This document shows, one piece after another, positions 53,630-63,746 of a DNA stretch of 64,000 nt. The notes beneath the pieces were generated by a model. That model saw only the letters and a program-made list of their open reading frames with translations. It was not told the origin of the DNA and did not search any database. The position numbers were made by a program, and so were the translations under genes. The stretch lies in the NCBI GenBank assembly GCA_944326815.1, contig CALVFI010000024.1, positions 1 through 64,000 on the forward strand, read 5' to 3'. How positions within the stretch are numbered: position 1 is the first letter of the stretch; every line of letters begins with the position of its first letter. The DNA comes from an uncultured Rikenellaceae bacterium. GTDB lineage: Bacteria; Bacteroidota; Bacteroidia; Bacteroidales; Rikenellaceae.

Positions 53630-55405
53630 TTACCATTGGGGATTCTGGGTAAGATTCTTGTTCAAAATACGTTGCGATTCAGGAATCGGCCACAGGTAGT
53701 GTTTATCCTCGTTGAACACGCGATCGGTGAAAAGAATCATGTCGCCCGTCAAATCGGTCTCATTATCCTCCACATACTTATACTCATTGGGGAACTCCGT
53801 CTCGACCACCTTTTTATTCATACCCATCTTATCCGCAGCAAGCAGGCTTCCCTGTCTCCAGCGCAGCAGGTCGAAATAACGCAAACCATCAAGTGCCAAC
53901 TCCACGCGACGCTCACGACGAACCTCCTCACGGACATCCATTCCGTTCGCCTGCAGTTCCGCAAGATCCATTTCATGCATTCCCACACGTTTCCGGAGCA
54001 GATTGATGGTTTTGTCCACCACATCCTGCGTCAGTTTGTCCTGCTCCAGACAAGCCTCGGCATAGATAAGCAGCACCTCTGCATAGCGGATGATCCGAAT
54101 ATCGTTCCAGTCATAATTATACTGACCGACACATACCGAAGCTTCCAGGTCCCCGGTACCGACACGTTCGCCACCGATTTCAGCATACTTGCAGAAGTAG
54201 AATCCGGTACGTGTCATCGTAGAGTTCGCATGGCCCGGGAAAGAGGGGCCGTTGAAGGGATTGCCAGAGAATTTCCAACAGCCCAGATCGCCGGAGGGTT
54301 TGCCTGTTGCAGTCTCCTCTTCTTTCACGACGGTGTATGGGGCCAGGATTGTCTGAGACATACGCGGGTCGCGATTACGCCAATAATCGGCATACGTTCC
54401 GGTGGGATTTTCACCTACAGGACCTTTATACAGTCCTGATTTGTCGATAGGCAGACCGTCCGTGCAAAGATAAGAGTCGACGAGCGACTTGGTCGGGCTC
54501 CAACGGATATACTCATCGGTACGGGTCGTCGGCAATTGGAGTTCACGAGAGAGATTATGATGAATCTTGCTTTCAAGATAAGGACGCCAGAAAATATCCT
54601 CCTTGTTATTCGTATTCACCGAAGGACGTGCAGCATGACGGAACAACATGTAGTAGTTCAACCGTGTGTTGCCCACATCATAGAGTTCATAGCCGAGTTT
54701 CATCACCTCGCCGGCGGCTCTTTCCGCCACATCCCATTTCCCGAAGAAGAGAGCTACCCGCGCCTCCATGGCATAGGCGGCACCTTTCGTTGCCCGGCCA
54801 CGATCCTCGGCCTCATAGGAGACAGGCAGAATCTTAGCAGCCTCATCGAACTCGGTCAATACGAACTCCAAGATATCATCCTTACTTTGCCGGGTACCAT
54901 AGACCTCGGGGTCGCCCGGGGAGAGCGGTTTCAGCACAAACTGCACATCTCCGAAGACGGTAATCAACTGCGAATAGTAATAAGCCCGCAGGAAACGCAC
55001 TTCAGCGGCAAGCCGTTCCTTAAGATCAGGATCATAGGTTCCCTTCTCGTAGTTGGCCAGGAAGGTATTGCAACGGCGGATAGCGCCATAACCCGAGGCC
55101 CAGAAGTTCTCCATAATCGGGTCAAAACTGTTGTGATATCCGGCTGACACGTTCTCATTGCCGTCCGTGTTGGAGAAATAGAGGTTATTATCGCTGAAAT
55201 ATTCATTATCGAGGGTATTTCCCTTGTTGATAAAGTCATAACATGCGACCGCAGCAGCCTTCACAGGCTCCTCTTCGACCCAGAACGTCTCATCACCCAG
55301 ACTGTCCAAGGGCGGACGGTCCAAAAAAGCATCGTTGCATCCTCCCAGGAACAACGCAGTCAGAATCAATGCGGAAAAACAGATTTTATTTTTCATAGTT
55401 TTCAT
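53630..55405 (-). CDS. SusD-like outer-membrane glycan-binding lipoprotein
   Basis: 591 residues; lipobox FLGGC (Cys23), then NDAFLDRPPLDSLGDETFW, the usual SusD N-terminus. Four TPR-like helical pairs follow, with RAYYYSQLITVFGDVQFVLKPL and GRATKGAAYAMEARVALFFGKW. The C-terminus holds RRVELALDGLRYFDLLRWRQG and YLWPIPESQRILNKNLTQNPQW, both SusD signatures. Partner of the adjacent SusC. Intact. Confidence 0.97.
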   Translation of the reverse strand: MKTMKNKICFSALILTALFLGGCNDAFLDRPPLDSLGDETFWVEEEPVKAAAVACYDFINKGNTLDNEYFSDNNLYFSNTDGNENVSAGYHNSFDPIMENFWASGYGAIRRCNTFLANYEKGTYDPDLKERLAAEVRFLRAYYYSQLITVFGDVQFVLKPLSPGDPEVYGTRQSKDDILEFVLTEFDEAAKILPVSYEAEDRGRATKGAAYAMEARVALFFGKWDVAERAAGEVMKLGYELYDVGNTRLNYYMLFRHAARPSVNTNNKEDIFWRPYLESKIHHNLSRELQLPTTRTDEYIRWSPTKSLVDSYLCTDGLPIDKSGLYKGPVGENPTGTYADYWRNRDPRMSQTILAPYTVVKEEETATGKPSGDLGCWKFSGNPFNGPSFPGHANSTMTRTGFYFCKYAEIGGERVGTGDLEASVCVGQYNYDWNDIRIIRYAEVLLIYAEACLEQDKLTQDVVDKTINLLRKRVGMHEMDLAELQANGMDVREEVRRERRVELALDGLRYFDLLRWRQGSLLAADKMGMNKKVVETEFPNEYKYVEDNETDLTGDMILFTDRVFNEDKHYLWPIPESQRILNKNLTQNPQW

Positions 55406-55416
55406 TTTTACCAGGA

Positions 55417-58400
55417 TTAGAAGGTCAGGTTTACACCAATGTAGAAGGTTTTCAACTGCGGATAAAAGCTACCGTTGTTCAGAATCGTCTCAGGATCGTA
55501 TGCGTAGAAATAGTCGGTGAAAGTCAAAAGATTCTCTGCAGAGACGTAAAAACGGCATTGACTGATTCCCACCTTTTTCATCCATTTGTCAGGCAGCGTA
55601 TAACCGAGGGCGATATTCTTGACACGCAGATAAGAGGCATCCTGAAGCCAATAATCGGAAAAATAACCCGAGTTATAGGTACGGCCTTCCGTCAAACGAG
55701 GATATTTTGCATTGGGATGTTCCGGAGTCCAACGATCCAGGTGGAATCGCTGCGGCTGTGCATAGTCATTGATAAAGGGATGCATCGCTTCGCTGTAGAC
55801 ATATCCGTCGACTTTGCCCACACCTTGAATGAAAACCGAGAAGTCAAGATTCTTCCATGCCACAGCAGCATTGATACCATAGGTATATTTGGGCAGCATA
55901 GAACCGATCACCTCGCGGTCTTCCGGGTCAATCGAGCCACTATTATCCAGGTCACGATAGATCAGGTCACCCGGGCCAATCAGACTGGGCTCCATACCGG
56001 TAAAATAGGCAAATTTGGGAATCCGTTTTCCGGTAGTGGGATCATACGTAAAGTCGCTCTCCTGCGCAATACGTTCCACCCGATAGCCATACAAAGCGTT
56101 CATTTCATAGCCGACATCCACCATGGCATCATTCAACGTAGGATTCGTGCCACCCAGGCTGACGACTTTATTCGACGTATTGGCCAGGTCGGCTTTCACC
56201 GAGTAGCTCCAGTCTCCGATTCGATCATTCCAACCGATGCTGAGCTCCCAACCTTTCGACTTCACGACACCCATATTGACGCTGGCCGAGCCCAATCCCA
56301 GTACGGAAGGCAATACCGGCGTACGGATGATATCATCGGTTTTCCGCCACCAACCGTCGGCCGAGATAGACAAACGGCTGTTGAACATCTGTACATCCAA
56401 ACCGATATTGGTCATATAAGAAGTCTCCCATTTAATATTCATATTGGGCAGGATGTTCTGGCAATACCCGGTAGTCTCCTGATTGTTCAACGGCCAGATA
56501 TTGGTCATTTTCGACATTTCGACATAGGTAGGATAGAGCGTTCCGCCCACATTCTGATTACCTACACTACCATACGAAGCACGAAGTTTCACCTCATTGA
56601 GGATATCGCCTTTGATATTCTCCATGAATTTCTCCTCCAGCAAACGGTACGAACCCGAGAAGGCATAGAAAGTCCCCACGCGATTATCTTTGGCAAAACG
56701 TGAAGTCATATCCTGCCGCACGAGCGCCTCGACGTAGTATTTGTTTTTATAATCGTATCCTGCTCGGAAGAACCATGAACGCAGTGCGTAATGGTTGGCC
56801 GTACCACCCACGGTCGGATTGTACTCTGCCGCATTGAGAATTTCGAGCTGATTGGTAGCAAAACGCTCCTTGCTGGCCGTATACTGCTCCCAGAGGCCCT
56901 TGTTCTGAGTCATACCCAGAACGGCCGTAACCGTATGGTTACCAAAGGTACGATTGAAGTCGCCTTGCAGCGTCAACTCATCGCTACCATTCTGCGTCGT
57001 ACTTTGTGACAGAGCGGCATCCATCCGATTATAAACCGTAAAGTTATTATCGGCATCGTAGTATTTAAACTTCCGTGCGAAATCCTTACCTATCCCATTG
57101 GCCCGATAAGTAGAGGAGATAAATTTGGCGGAAATCCCCTTTGCAATATTAAATTTGGCCGTGGCTGTCAACACCACATCATTGAATTTATACCGGCTGA
57201 GACCTCCCTCTTGAATCTCTGCAATCGGGTTCATATTGCCGACCGAAGGAACGTAGTTCCCTGCCGAATTCCGAATAGGAGCGGTAGGAGCGATTCTCAG
57301 AGCATTATAGATAGGAGAAGTTCCTCCAATCGGAGTTGTATTTTCTCCCAAAGTATAGGCAATGCTACCTTCCAGAGTCAGAATATTCTTAATGGCATCG
57401 GCGCTGACCGTAGCCCGGATATTATGTTTCTTCTGACTGTACTTGTCGGAGATAGCGATACCTTCATGATCCAAATAGCCATAAGAGGCATAATAGGTTG
57501 CCCGATCACCACCGCCCTGTACGGATACATTGTAGTTCTGAATCGGAGCATAGGACTTATAAATCTCATCCACCCAATCCGTATTGGCATAGAGGGTCGA
57601 GGTACCATCCTCCACCGCAGCGATATCGGCTTCGGAATAAAGTTTAGACATTCCGACATTCGCACGCGCCTCATTACGCAGACGCATATAGTCGGCACTT
57701 CCCAGGAAGTCGGGGTCACGCGTCGTGGTCTGCAGACCGAAATAACCCGACACATTCACCTTCAGGGGTTGATTCTGCCGACCTTTTTTGGTCGTGAACA
57801 GTACAACACCTCCAGATGCACGCACACCGTAAATCGCGGCCGTAGCGGCATCTTTCAAGACGCTCACACTCTCGATATCGTCGGGATTCACTGTATTGAT
57901 ATCGCCCGGAACACCATCGATCAAGATCAGCGGTTCGTTATTACCGAGCGTTCCTTCACCACGGACCCGAATGGTAATTCCCGGATTACCCGGCTGTGAA
58001 GATTTCTGAACCACCGTCACACCCGGTAGTTTTCCTTGAAGCACTCCCACAGCATTGGGGACGCTTCGGTTGGCAATATCGCTTGCACTAATAGCATCTA
58101 CCGCACCGGTCAACGATACACGTGACTGAGTACCATAACCTACAACCACCACATCTTCAATACGCTCGGTATTCACCTCCATTTTCACCTCAAGAGAGGT
58201 CCGAGTTCCTACCTTGATTGTTTGCTCCACATATCCCAGGTAGCGGAACACAAGCGAACTTTCGCTATTCTTCACCGTTAGCAAAAAGCGGCCTTCCGCA
58301 TCAGTCGTAGTCCCGTTCTGAGCCATACCTTCTTCCACAACGGCCACACCCGCCATCGGTTGACCGTTCACCCCATCAATCACCGTTCCCTGTACCTTTT

Positions 58401-58499
58401 GGCCCTGGGGGGGGGTGGTGCCGCCTGTGAGAACAGGAAGCAGGAAAGCAGCAAAGCAATACAGCCAAGGGCTTTCCCATACATGTTTAATTGTTTCAT
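55417..58499 (-). pseudogene. SusC-like TonB-dependent transporter, out of frame at a poly-C tract (possibly phase-variable)
   Basis: The gene starts at the ATG at 58499 with a signal peptide (MKQLNMYGKALGCIALLLSC, then FLFSQAA) and then runs into nine C on the coding strand (58407-58415). With C9 the frame ends at the TGA at 58380-58382 after 39 residues. With C7 or C10 it continues as QGQKVQGTVIDGVNGQPMAG into an otherwise intact SusC of about 1,027 residues: carboxypeptidase-like domain, plug (VVVGYGTQSRVSLTGAVDA), barrel and final FYIGVNLTF. A GTG overlapping the TGA could restart without the signal peptide. Either an off state of a phase switch or an assembly error. Confidence 0.85.
58407..58415 (-). 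repeat. C9 homopolymer in susC
   Basis: Nine G on the + strand (nine C in the coding sense) encoding prolines just after the predicted signal peptidase site. Length decides the reading frame of susC. Confidence 0.95.
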
Positions 58500-58537
58500 T
58501 TTAGTTGAGTTGAGTTTATATTTAGGAATGTTACCTT

Positions 58538-59317
58538 CTACGGAATATAGTTGAGCCAAGTCTCATCTTTCAACTGAGGCATCGGGACATAATCAAACGT
58601 CTCGGAACACTTCTCATAAGTCGTATAAATGGCCTCATTCTTTACAATGCCGAGTTCGGGATGATCGGCCGGAGATTTGCAAATCAGTTTCGAGGGATGA
58701 TAAGCCGGATTGGCTTCCCAGGTAAGTTTTCCCTCGGCGTCGAAAATCGGGAACCAGGCGATTCCGTTGTGAGCACGCACCTTATCGTATACGAACCCAT
58801 AGGCCCGATCGCACCAGGCTCCGAACACCATCGGTTTCTCGGGGTTAGCATTTACCGTGGCATGTGTCCAGGCAGGAGGCACGATCACCACATCGCCCGG
58901 GCCGGCATATACGGCAAAACAGCGCCCCGGATCATCATCTCCATATTCCTGCATATAGATAACCGCTTCGCCTTCCCATATTTCATAAACTTCGGGCGTA
59001 GACCGATGGCTATACGGCGAAACCATATGGATATGTCCCTGACTTCGAACGGGTTCCTGGCCCAACCGTCCAGCGGCATAAATCACCACACCGAAAAGCA
59101 AATGCTGATCGATCAGGCTCTTACGATGTTGTCTCTTACCCACATCCATGGCAATGGAATAAACCGTCTGAGGGCCATCACAGTTCGGATCGCGAAGGCT
59201 GGAACGAATGGCATCCAGCGTACGATTCTCCACCTCAGGGCCAAAACAATCCTCACCATAAACAAAGCCCATCGGGTCATAGGTGGGTTGAATATCAAAT
59301 CCGGGATTAAATTTCAT
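58538..59317 (-). CDS. Cupin-type glucose-6-phosphate isomerase, long form
   Basis: 259 residues. PF06560-type cupin: RSQGHIHMVSPYSHRSTPEVYEIWEGEAVIYM holds the two metal His and the Glu, and DVVIVPPAWTHATVN the third His. Extra N- and C-terminal segments (about 60 residues each) beyond the basic archaeal PGI. It likely interconverts glucose and fructose 6-phosphates, though the pentose or another hexose phosphate is possible. Sits just before susC (38 bp), after the mannose-6-phosphate isomerase. Confidence 0.8.
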   Translation of the reverse strand: MKFNPGFDIQPTYDPMGFVYGEDCFGPEVENRTLDAIRSSLRDPNCDGPQTVYSIAMDVGKRQHRKSLIDQHLLFGVVIYAAGRLGQEPVRSQGHIHMVSPYSHRSTPEVYEIWEGEAVIYMQEYGDDDPGRCFAVYAGPGDVVIVPPAWTHATVNANPEKPMVFGAWCDRAYGFVYDKVRAHNGIAWFPIFDAEGKLTWEANPAYHPSKLICKSPADHPELGIVKNEAIYTTYEKCSETFDYVPMPQLKDETWLNYIP

Positions 59318-59330
59318 GACAATCTATTTT

Positions 59331-61098
59331 TTAAGCTTCTTTTCTGACAAATGCTTTGATGACGGCACACTCCTTACCCTCCGACTCCCCATAAGGGCGA
59401 ATCGTATAGCTTCCCACAGCAGCAGGCACAATAAAGGTTTCGGCATAATGCACCACAAAAGGTTCGAAAGCGTTCACAGGGCTCTCCACAATCGCCTCAC
59501 GGCCCTCCACCAGATTCAATACCTGCACGCCTCCATGCGTATCATGCGGGGAGAGACCCGTAAACCATGTACGGCGTGTTTCGATGAACTCACGTTCATG
59601 TAATCCAGTCGACTCTTCACACCAACCCTCTCCGTAGGCAATTAGTCGTACCTGATTCAAAATATTTTTCCGCACCCAAGATTCGGTACGATACCACTGA
59701 ATGACATGAGAACCATGTTCAATATTGATCGGACGCGGCCGGCCATCCAATCCGAGTCGGCCCCAATCCCAAAGTTTAAAAGTAAAGATGAAAGGTGTAG
59801 CACTGATTTCCAGCACCATACTGTTCTTACCGGAACAATGGACCGTCCCGGCCGGAATCAATACATGGTCGTGCTTCTTCACGGCATATTTACCGACATA
59901 CTTTTCGGCATCGAACACTCCGGTTTCTTGTGCCCGACGCAAATCGGCCACCATCGCCTCCGGATCCACGCCCTCTTTCAAACCGAGATAGACCGTGGCA
60001 TCCTCCTCCGCATCAAGCAAATAATAACTCTCATCTTGCGTATAGTGCATTCCGAACTTCTCCTGAATGTATTCCGTGAGGGGATGTACCTGCAGGCTGA
60101 GGTTCCCGCCATCCATCGTATCGAGAAAGTCGAATCGGGAATTCGTCCCCGAACCGTCCATGCACCGCCTCGCCCAACAAGGCACGAGGCTGAGCAAACA
60201 CCAAGTCGATCGAAGGGATTTCAACGTCGCTTTTTGAAAAACGGAGTAACAAACTGTTCTCTTCCGGGACGCAATCGAAACACCAGGCAAAATTCTGCTG
60301 ATTACGATCCAGATCACACACCTCTTTCATCCATTGGCCACCCCAAGGTCCCGGATCGAAAAAAGGCACGACCCGGAAAGGCCTTTTGACAGCATCCTCC
60401 AAAGCATGACGCACCGCATCACCGGTCACCAGTTTAGGAGTCCCTGCAACATGCGTGTCGAGCAGATAATTCCACTTCGGCATCAACTCTTTCTTGAACC
60501 GATCGCAAATGCGCCAATCCACGAAGAAACCCCGTTTATATTTCAATGAAGCGCGCTCCGTACGATTATCCACTCCGATGTTGCCGACCTCTCCCCGACG
60601 ATATCGCAACTGAATCTCCCAACGTGCCATGTTGGCATATACCAACAAATCGATCCGGGGAGCTACCCACGCTGCTCCTACGCCATAAAGCAACACGATC
60701 CCCTCTTTCAATGCAGCGAGTTCTGTCCGGATATGTGCCACCTTCGCCGCATCGAAATAGCAGTCGATATGACGGCGTGTCATATAACCGAATATTTCGT
60801 CATCGGTAATATCATCTTTCAACAGAGCATCGATTTCGGCAGCACTCCGCATTGCATCGCACGAATTGACCAAACGCACATGCTTCACTCCGACCGCAAG
60901 AGCGGTCAATACCTCCCCGTCCTGCACACCGTTATAACATTCAACCACGACATACCGCACACCGCCACCTAAAACATCCGCCGCACGATTGATCTCAGCC
61001 GAAACATCAGCCCACCCCATCCAACAACGGTCGTCTTCTTTTCGGACACGAACAGCCGGAGTCTTGTCATAGTTCGAGGATAGAAAATGTCTCTTCAT
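59331..61098 (-). pseudogene. Class I mannose-6-phosphate isomerase with N-terminal kinase-like domain, split by a frameshift
   Basis: Two frames together make a protein of about 590 residues. The 5' part (from MKRHFLSSNYDKTPAVRV at 61098) has an N-terminal domain of about 200 residues, which recalls a P-loop kinase without a Walker A, then PFFDPGPWGGQWMKEVCDLD, the isomerase start, and RFGDEFPIR. The frame then shifts near 60131-60137 and continues as FDFLDTMDGGNLSLQVHPL in the other frame to IKAFVRKEA. Zinc-site segments (LQVHP, IPAGTVHCSG) are intact. A single 5-bp ATTCG unit added at the junction restores the expected FPIRFDFLDT. Confidence 0.8.
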
Positions 61099-62040
61099 CT
61101 ATTTCCGGTTTTTATTCATTACACATTCCACGGCGCCCAGGATTCCAGCATCATCCATCAGCGTCGACGCCTCGATACGGACCTCTCCCCAAGGAGTCCA
61201 GGCCAACGACGCAACACGCCAGCGCAAATAGGGCAGGATCAAATCGGCACTTCGCATAATACCGCCGCTAATAACAACAATCTCCGGATCGTAAGCGTGG
61301 ATCAGATTGACAATCGCTGCAGCCCACACATCCATACACTCCTCACAGATTTTACGAGCCACCTCATTCCCCTCCCGGGCCATCGTGAAGATTTTCCGGA
61401 AATCGAAAGGCGCATGTTCCCGATAGAATTGAGGATTGCTCTCCTGCACAATATCATTCAGGAAGAAAGAGGAAGCACTTGCTTCTGCACACCCCACATT
61501 TCCACAGGAACACCGACGTCCCCGATAATCCACAATCAGATGCCCGCCGAGACATCCTGCCTGATGATGCACGCCTTGGAGCAATCGTCCTTCGATCACC
61601 ACTCCGCAACCGATTCCTGTGCCAATAGTCATGGCAACCACATTGTCCGAGCCTCGGCCGGCCCCATATTTCCACTCCCCGACCACAGCCATACGTGCAT
61701 CGTTGTCTATATAAAACTCTCCCCCATACACTGACTGAGCCCACGCCTCAATATCGATTTCCACGGCATCATCATACTTGGCATTGGTCGAAACCACTCT
61801 CCCGGTATCTGAATCAGCCAGACCGGGAAAACAGAATCCAATCCCGGCAAACTCTTCCCGCGACACTTGATGCACCGCCAATAAAGTCTCAATCCGATCG
61901 ACAATTAGCGGCAAACGACAGCGAAGCCCATTTCCGGAATCAGCCTCCAGGGTAGCACGGTCAATGACACGCCCCTCAGAAACGAGACCAATCTTCACCA
62001 CCGTACCACCCAAATCTACACCTATCGCATACCTTTTCAT
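61099..62040 (-). CDS. ROK family sugar kinase
   Basis: 313 residues. ATP-binding DLGGTVVKIGLV at the N-terminus, catalytic IDNDARMAVVGEW, GTGIGCGVVIEG, and the ROK zinc motif CSCGNVGCAEA with the upstream HHQAGCLGGH. Closest in layout to glucokinase/fructokinase or N-acetylmannosamine kinases. Overlaps the small isomerase gene by one base (TAATG). Likely phosphorylates the monosaccharide brought in by the MFS transporter. Confidence 0.93.
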   Translation of the reverse strand: MKRYAIGVDLGGTVVKIGLVSEGRVIDRATLEADSGNGLRCRLPLIVDRIETLLAVHQVSREEFAGIGFCFPGLADSDTGRVVSTNAKYDDAVEIDIEAWAQSVYGGEFYIDNDARMAVVGEWKYGAGRGSDNVVAMTIGTGIGCGVVIEGRLLQGVHHQAGCLGGHLIVDYRGRRCSCGNVGCAEASASSFFLNDIVQESNPQFYREHAPFDFRKIFTMAREGNEVARKICEECMDVWAAAIVNLIHAYDPEIVVISGGIMRSADLILPYLRWRVASLAWTPWGEVRIEASTLMDDAGILGAVECVMNKNRK

Positions 62041-62594
62041 TATTTCACCAGTTGAGGTTCTCCATTCACCTTTTTAAGTCGGGCGCCAAAGCCGCTCTTT
62101 TCAATCGAAGCGTAATCGTGTCCTGCATCCGAACCCCAGCACGCACCGAATGAAAGCACACAATCTCCCGTATTAGCCATCCGATGGGCAACACCCCCCG
62201 GGATATAGTGTAGGCTCCCCGGAAAAATCTTCTCTCCCCAGACATGTCCGTCGCGACCCATCAGAATCAAAACACCTTCGCCTTCGATTCCCCAATAAAA
62301 CTCAGCCGTATCCACCTTTTTATGGAAGTGGCCCTTGGTCATGAAATATTCATCCCCGACCAAACCCGGATAAAGATGAGTAATACCAAAATAGAGTCCT
62401 CCTTCGGTTCCTTCGGTCACTGGCAGATAACTACTCACGGTATAAGCCACCTGACGACCCTGTTCTTCAGTAATACTGTCTCCGGCCTCAAAAATGGATT
62501 TAATGCTTTCAAGATTCCGCGAGAGATGCTCTACACCCTCGCCTACAAGACTTTTCCCGGAAAATATCAACTCGGGCATTTCAATTTTACACAT
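62040..62594 (-). CDS. pgiA: Cupin-type glucose-6-phosphate isomerase, short form
   Basis: 184 residues, the size of archaeal-type PGI. Metal site in YFMTKGHFHKKVDTAEFYWGIEGEGVLILM (two His, Glu) and PGSLHYIPGGVAHRMANTGD (third His), with substrate-binding residues in the same strands. Interconverts glucose and fructose 6-phosphates. First gene after the PUL promoter. Confidence 0.9.
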   Translation of the reverse strand: MCKIEMPELIFSGKSLVGEGVEHLSRNLESIKSIFEAGDSITEEQGRQVAYTVSSYLPVTEGTEGGLYFGITHLYPGLVGDEYFMTKGHFHKKVDTAEFYWGIEGEGVLILMGRDGHVWGEKIFPGSLHYIPGGVAHRMANTGDCVLSFGACWGSDAGHDYASIEKSGFGARLKKVNGEPQLVK

Positions 62595-62703
62595 GGCTGT
62601 CTAATTAAGATTTCTTCATGGTAGTTCAATAGCTTCCTCACTATTTCTCAATACATTAAAAGGAACATACACCCAAAAACACCCATTAATGTATAATCAA
62701 TTT

Positions 62704-62739
62704 AATATATGTATGAACATATATTCAATGGCAAATATA
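62704..62739 (-). promoter_or_regulatory. PUL promoter with GntR/HutC-like operator
   Basis: Minus-strand -7 box TATATTTG at 62732-62739. Just downstream, over the expected start, the perfect inverted repeat AATATATGT-N4-ACATATATT (62704-62725). Its centre GTATGAAC matches the HutC-subfamily operator GTnTAnAC at 7 of 8 positions, which fits the divergent GntR gene. Confidence 0.7.
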
Positions 62740-62819
62740 TTAAAAAAACAAATATCCTATAGCATTTGGACTTTTTTTCAAAAAATATTTGTATTTTTAT
62801 CCGCAAAGAAAATCAATTC

Positions 62820-63551
62820 ATGAAACTAAAAATTAACCACCAAAGTCGTATACCACTGCATATACAAGCAGAAGAGCTACTTAGAAAACTTATCGAACAG
62901 GAAGAGTACAAGAACGGAAAGCTACTTCCGAATGAAGTCGATTTGTCTGAACAATTACACATTTCCAGGAATACCCTTCGACAAGCCATCAACCATCTGG
63001 TAACAGAGGGATTATTGGTGCGCAAAAAAGGATATGGGACAAAGGTCGCCCAAAAGAAAGTGCTCAGCGAAGCCCGCAATTGGATGAGTTTCTCGCAAGA
63101 GATGAAGGCCCTGGGCATCGATGTCTGCAATTTCGAGCTCCACCTGAGTTGGAAACAACCCACAGGAGACGCTGCGGCATTTTTCAACATCTCGCCAACA
63201 ACGCGGGTATTAACCCTCGAACGGTTACGCGGGAAGAAAGACAATCCGTTCGTATATTTCATTTCTCTGTTCAATCCGGCATTAAAACTGACCGGCAATG
63301 AAGATTTCACACGGCCTCTTTACCAAATACTGGAAGCAGACCTCAACGTAATCGTAAAAACATCCAAGGAAGAGATCAGCGCAGGTGCTGCCGATGAATT
63401 TCTGGCTGGGAAACTTGAAATATCGCCCGGGCAGCCGATTCTGATCCGCAAGCGTTTCGTATACGACATCAACGATTGCCCCATAGAATACAATATCGGC
63501 TATTATCGCGCGGACAGTTTTACCTACACAATCGAATGCCTTCGCAAATAG
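62820..63551 (+). CDS. GntR family regulator, HutC subfamily
   Basis: 243 residues from the ATG at 62820; an upstream in-frame ATG (62766) lies in the AT-rich promoter region. Winged helix: IPLHIQAEELLRKLIEQEEY, GKLLPNEVDLSEQLHISRNTLRQAINHLVTEGLLVRKKGYGTKV. The C-terminal UTRA domain (about 85-240) has TRVLTLERLRGKKDNPFVYF and ISAGAADEFLAGKLEISPGQPIL. HutC-type UTRA domains usually bind a phosphosugar or small metabolite. Divergent from the PUL, whose promoter carries a matching operator, so it is the likely repressor. PULs are more often run by HTCS or ECF systems. Confidence 0.92.
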   Translation: MKLKINHQSRIPLHIQAEELLRKLIEQEEYKNGKLLPNEVDLSEQLHISRNTLRQAINHLVTEGLLVRKKGYGTKVAQKKVLSEARNWMSFSQEMKALGIDVCNFELHLSWKQPTGDAAAFFNISPTTRVLTLERLRGKKDNPFVYFISLFNPALKLTGNEDFTRPLYQILEADLNVIVKTSKEEISAGAADEFLAGKLEISPGQPILIRKRFVYDINDCPIEYNIGYYRADSFTYTIECLRK

Positions 63552-63746
63552 AGGAAGGATAATAATAAGGCCCGACCTCTTTCGAAGCCGGACCCGCACC
63601 TTACAGTCAGCCCCCGAACTGCTGACCGAAGGATATCATAAAATCGCTATACCATTACAACTATACAAAAACTCTGCAAAAATAGAGTCATAATCCAAAA
63701 AACATCATTAAGAAGATGCTTTATACCGGCAAAAAGTTGCTGTCTT
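63552..63746. other. Intergenic stretch with imperfect hairpin
   Basis: Only an imperfect hairpin (about 63570-63596, GGCCCGAC against GCCGGACC) that may end the GntR transcript. No gene seen. Confidence 0.4.

Noticed and set aside
58360..58554. Plus-strand 64-codon frame across the susC start
   Set aside because: Shadow created by the G-run; no start signal.
60131..60137. Programmed +1 frameshift in the isomerase gene
   Set aside because: No slippery or slow codon site typical of +1 shifts, and the amino acids expected at the junction need five extra bases, which points to a deletion or assembly error.
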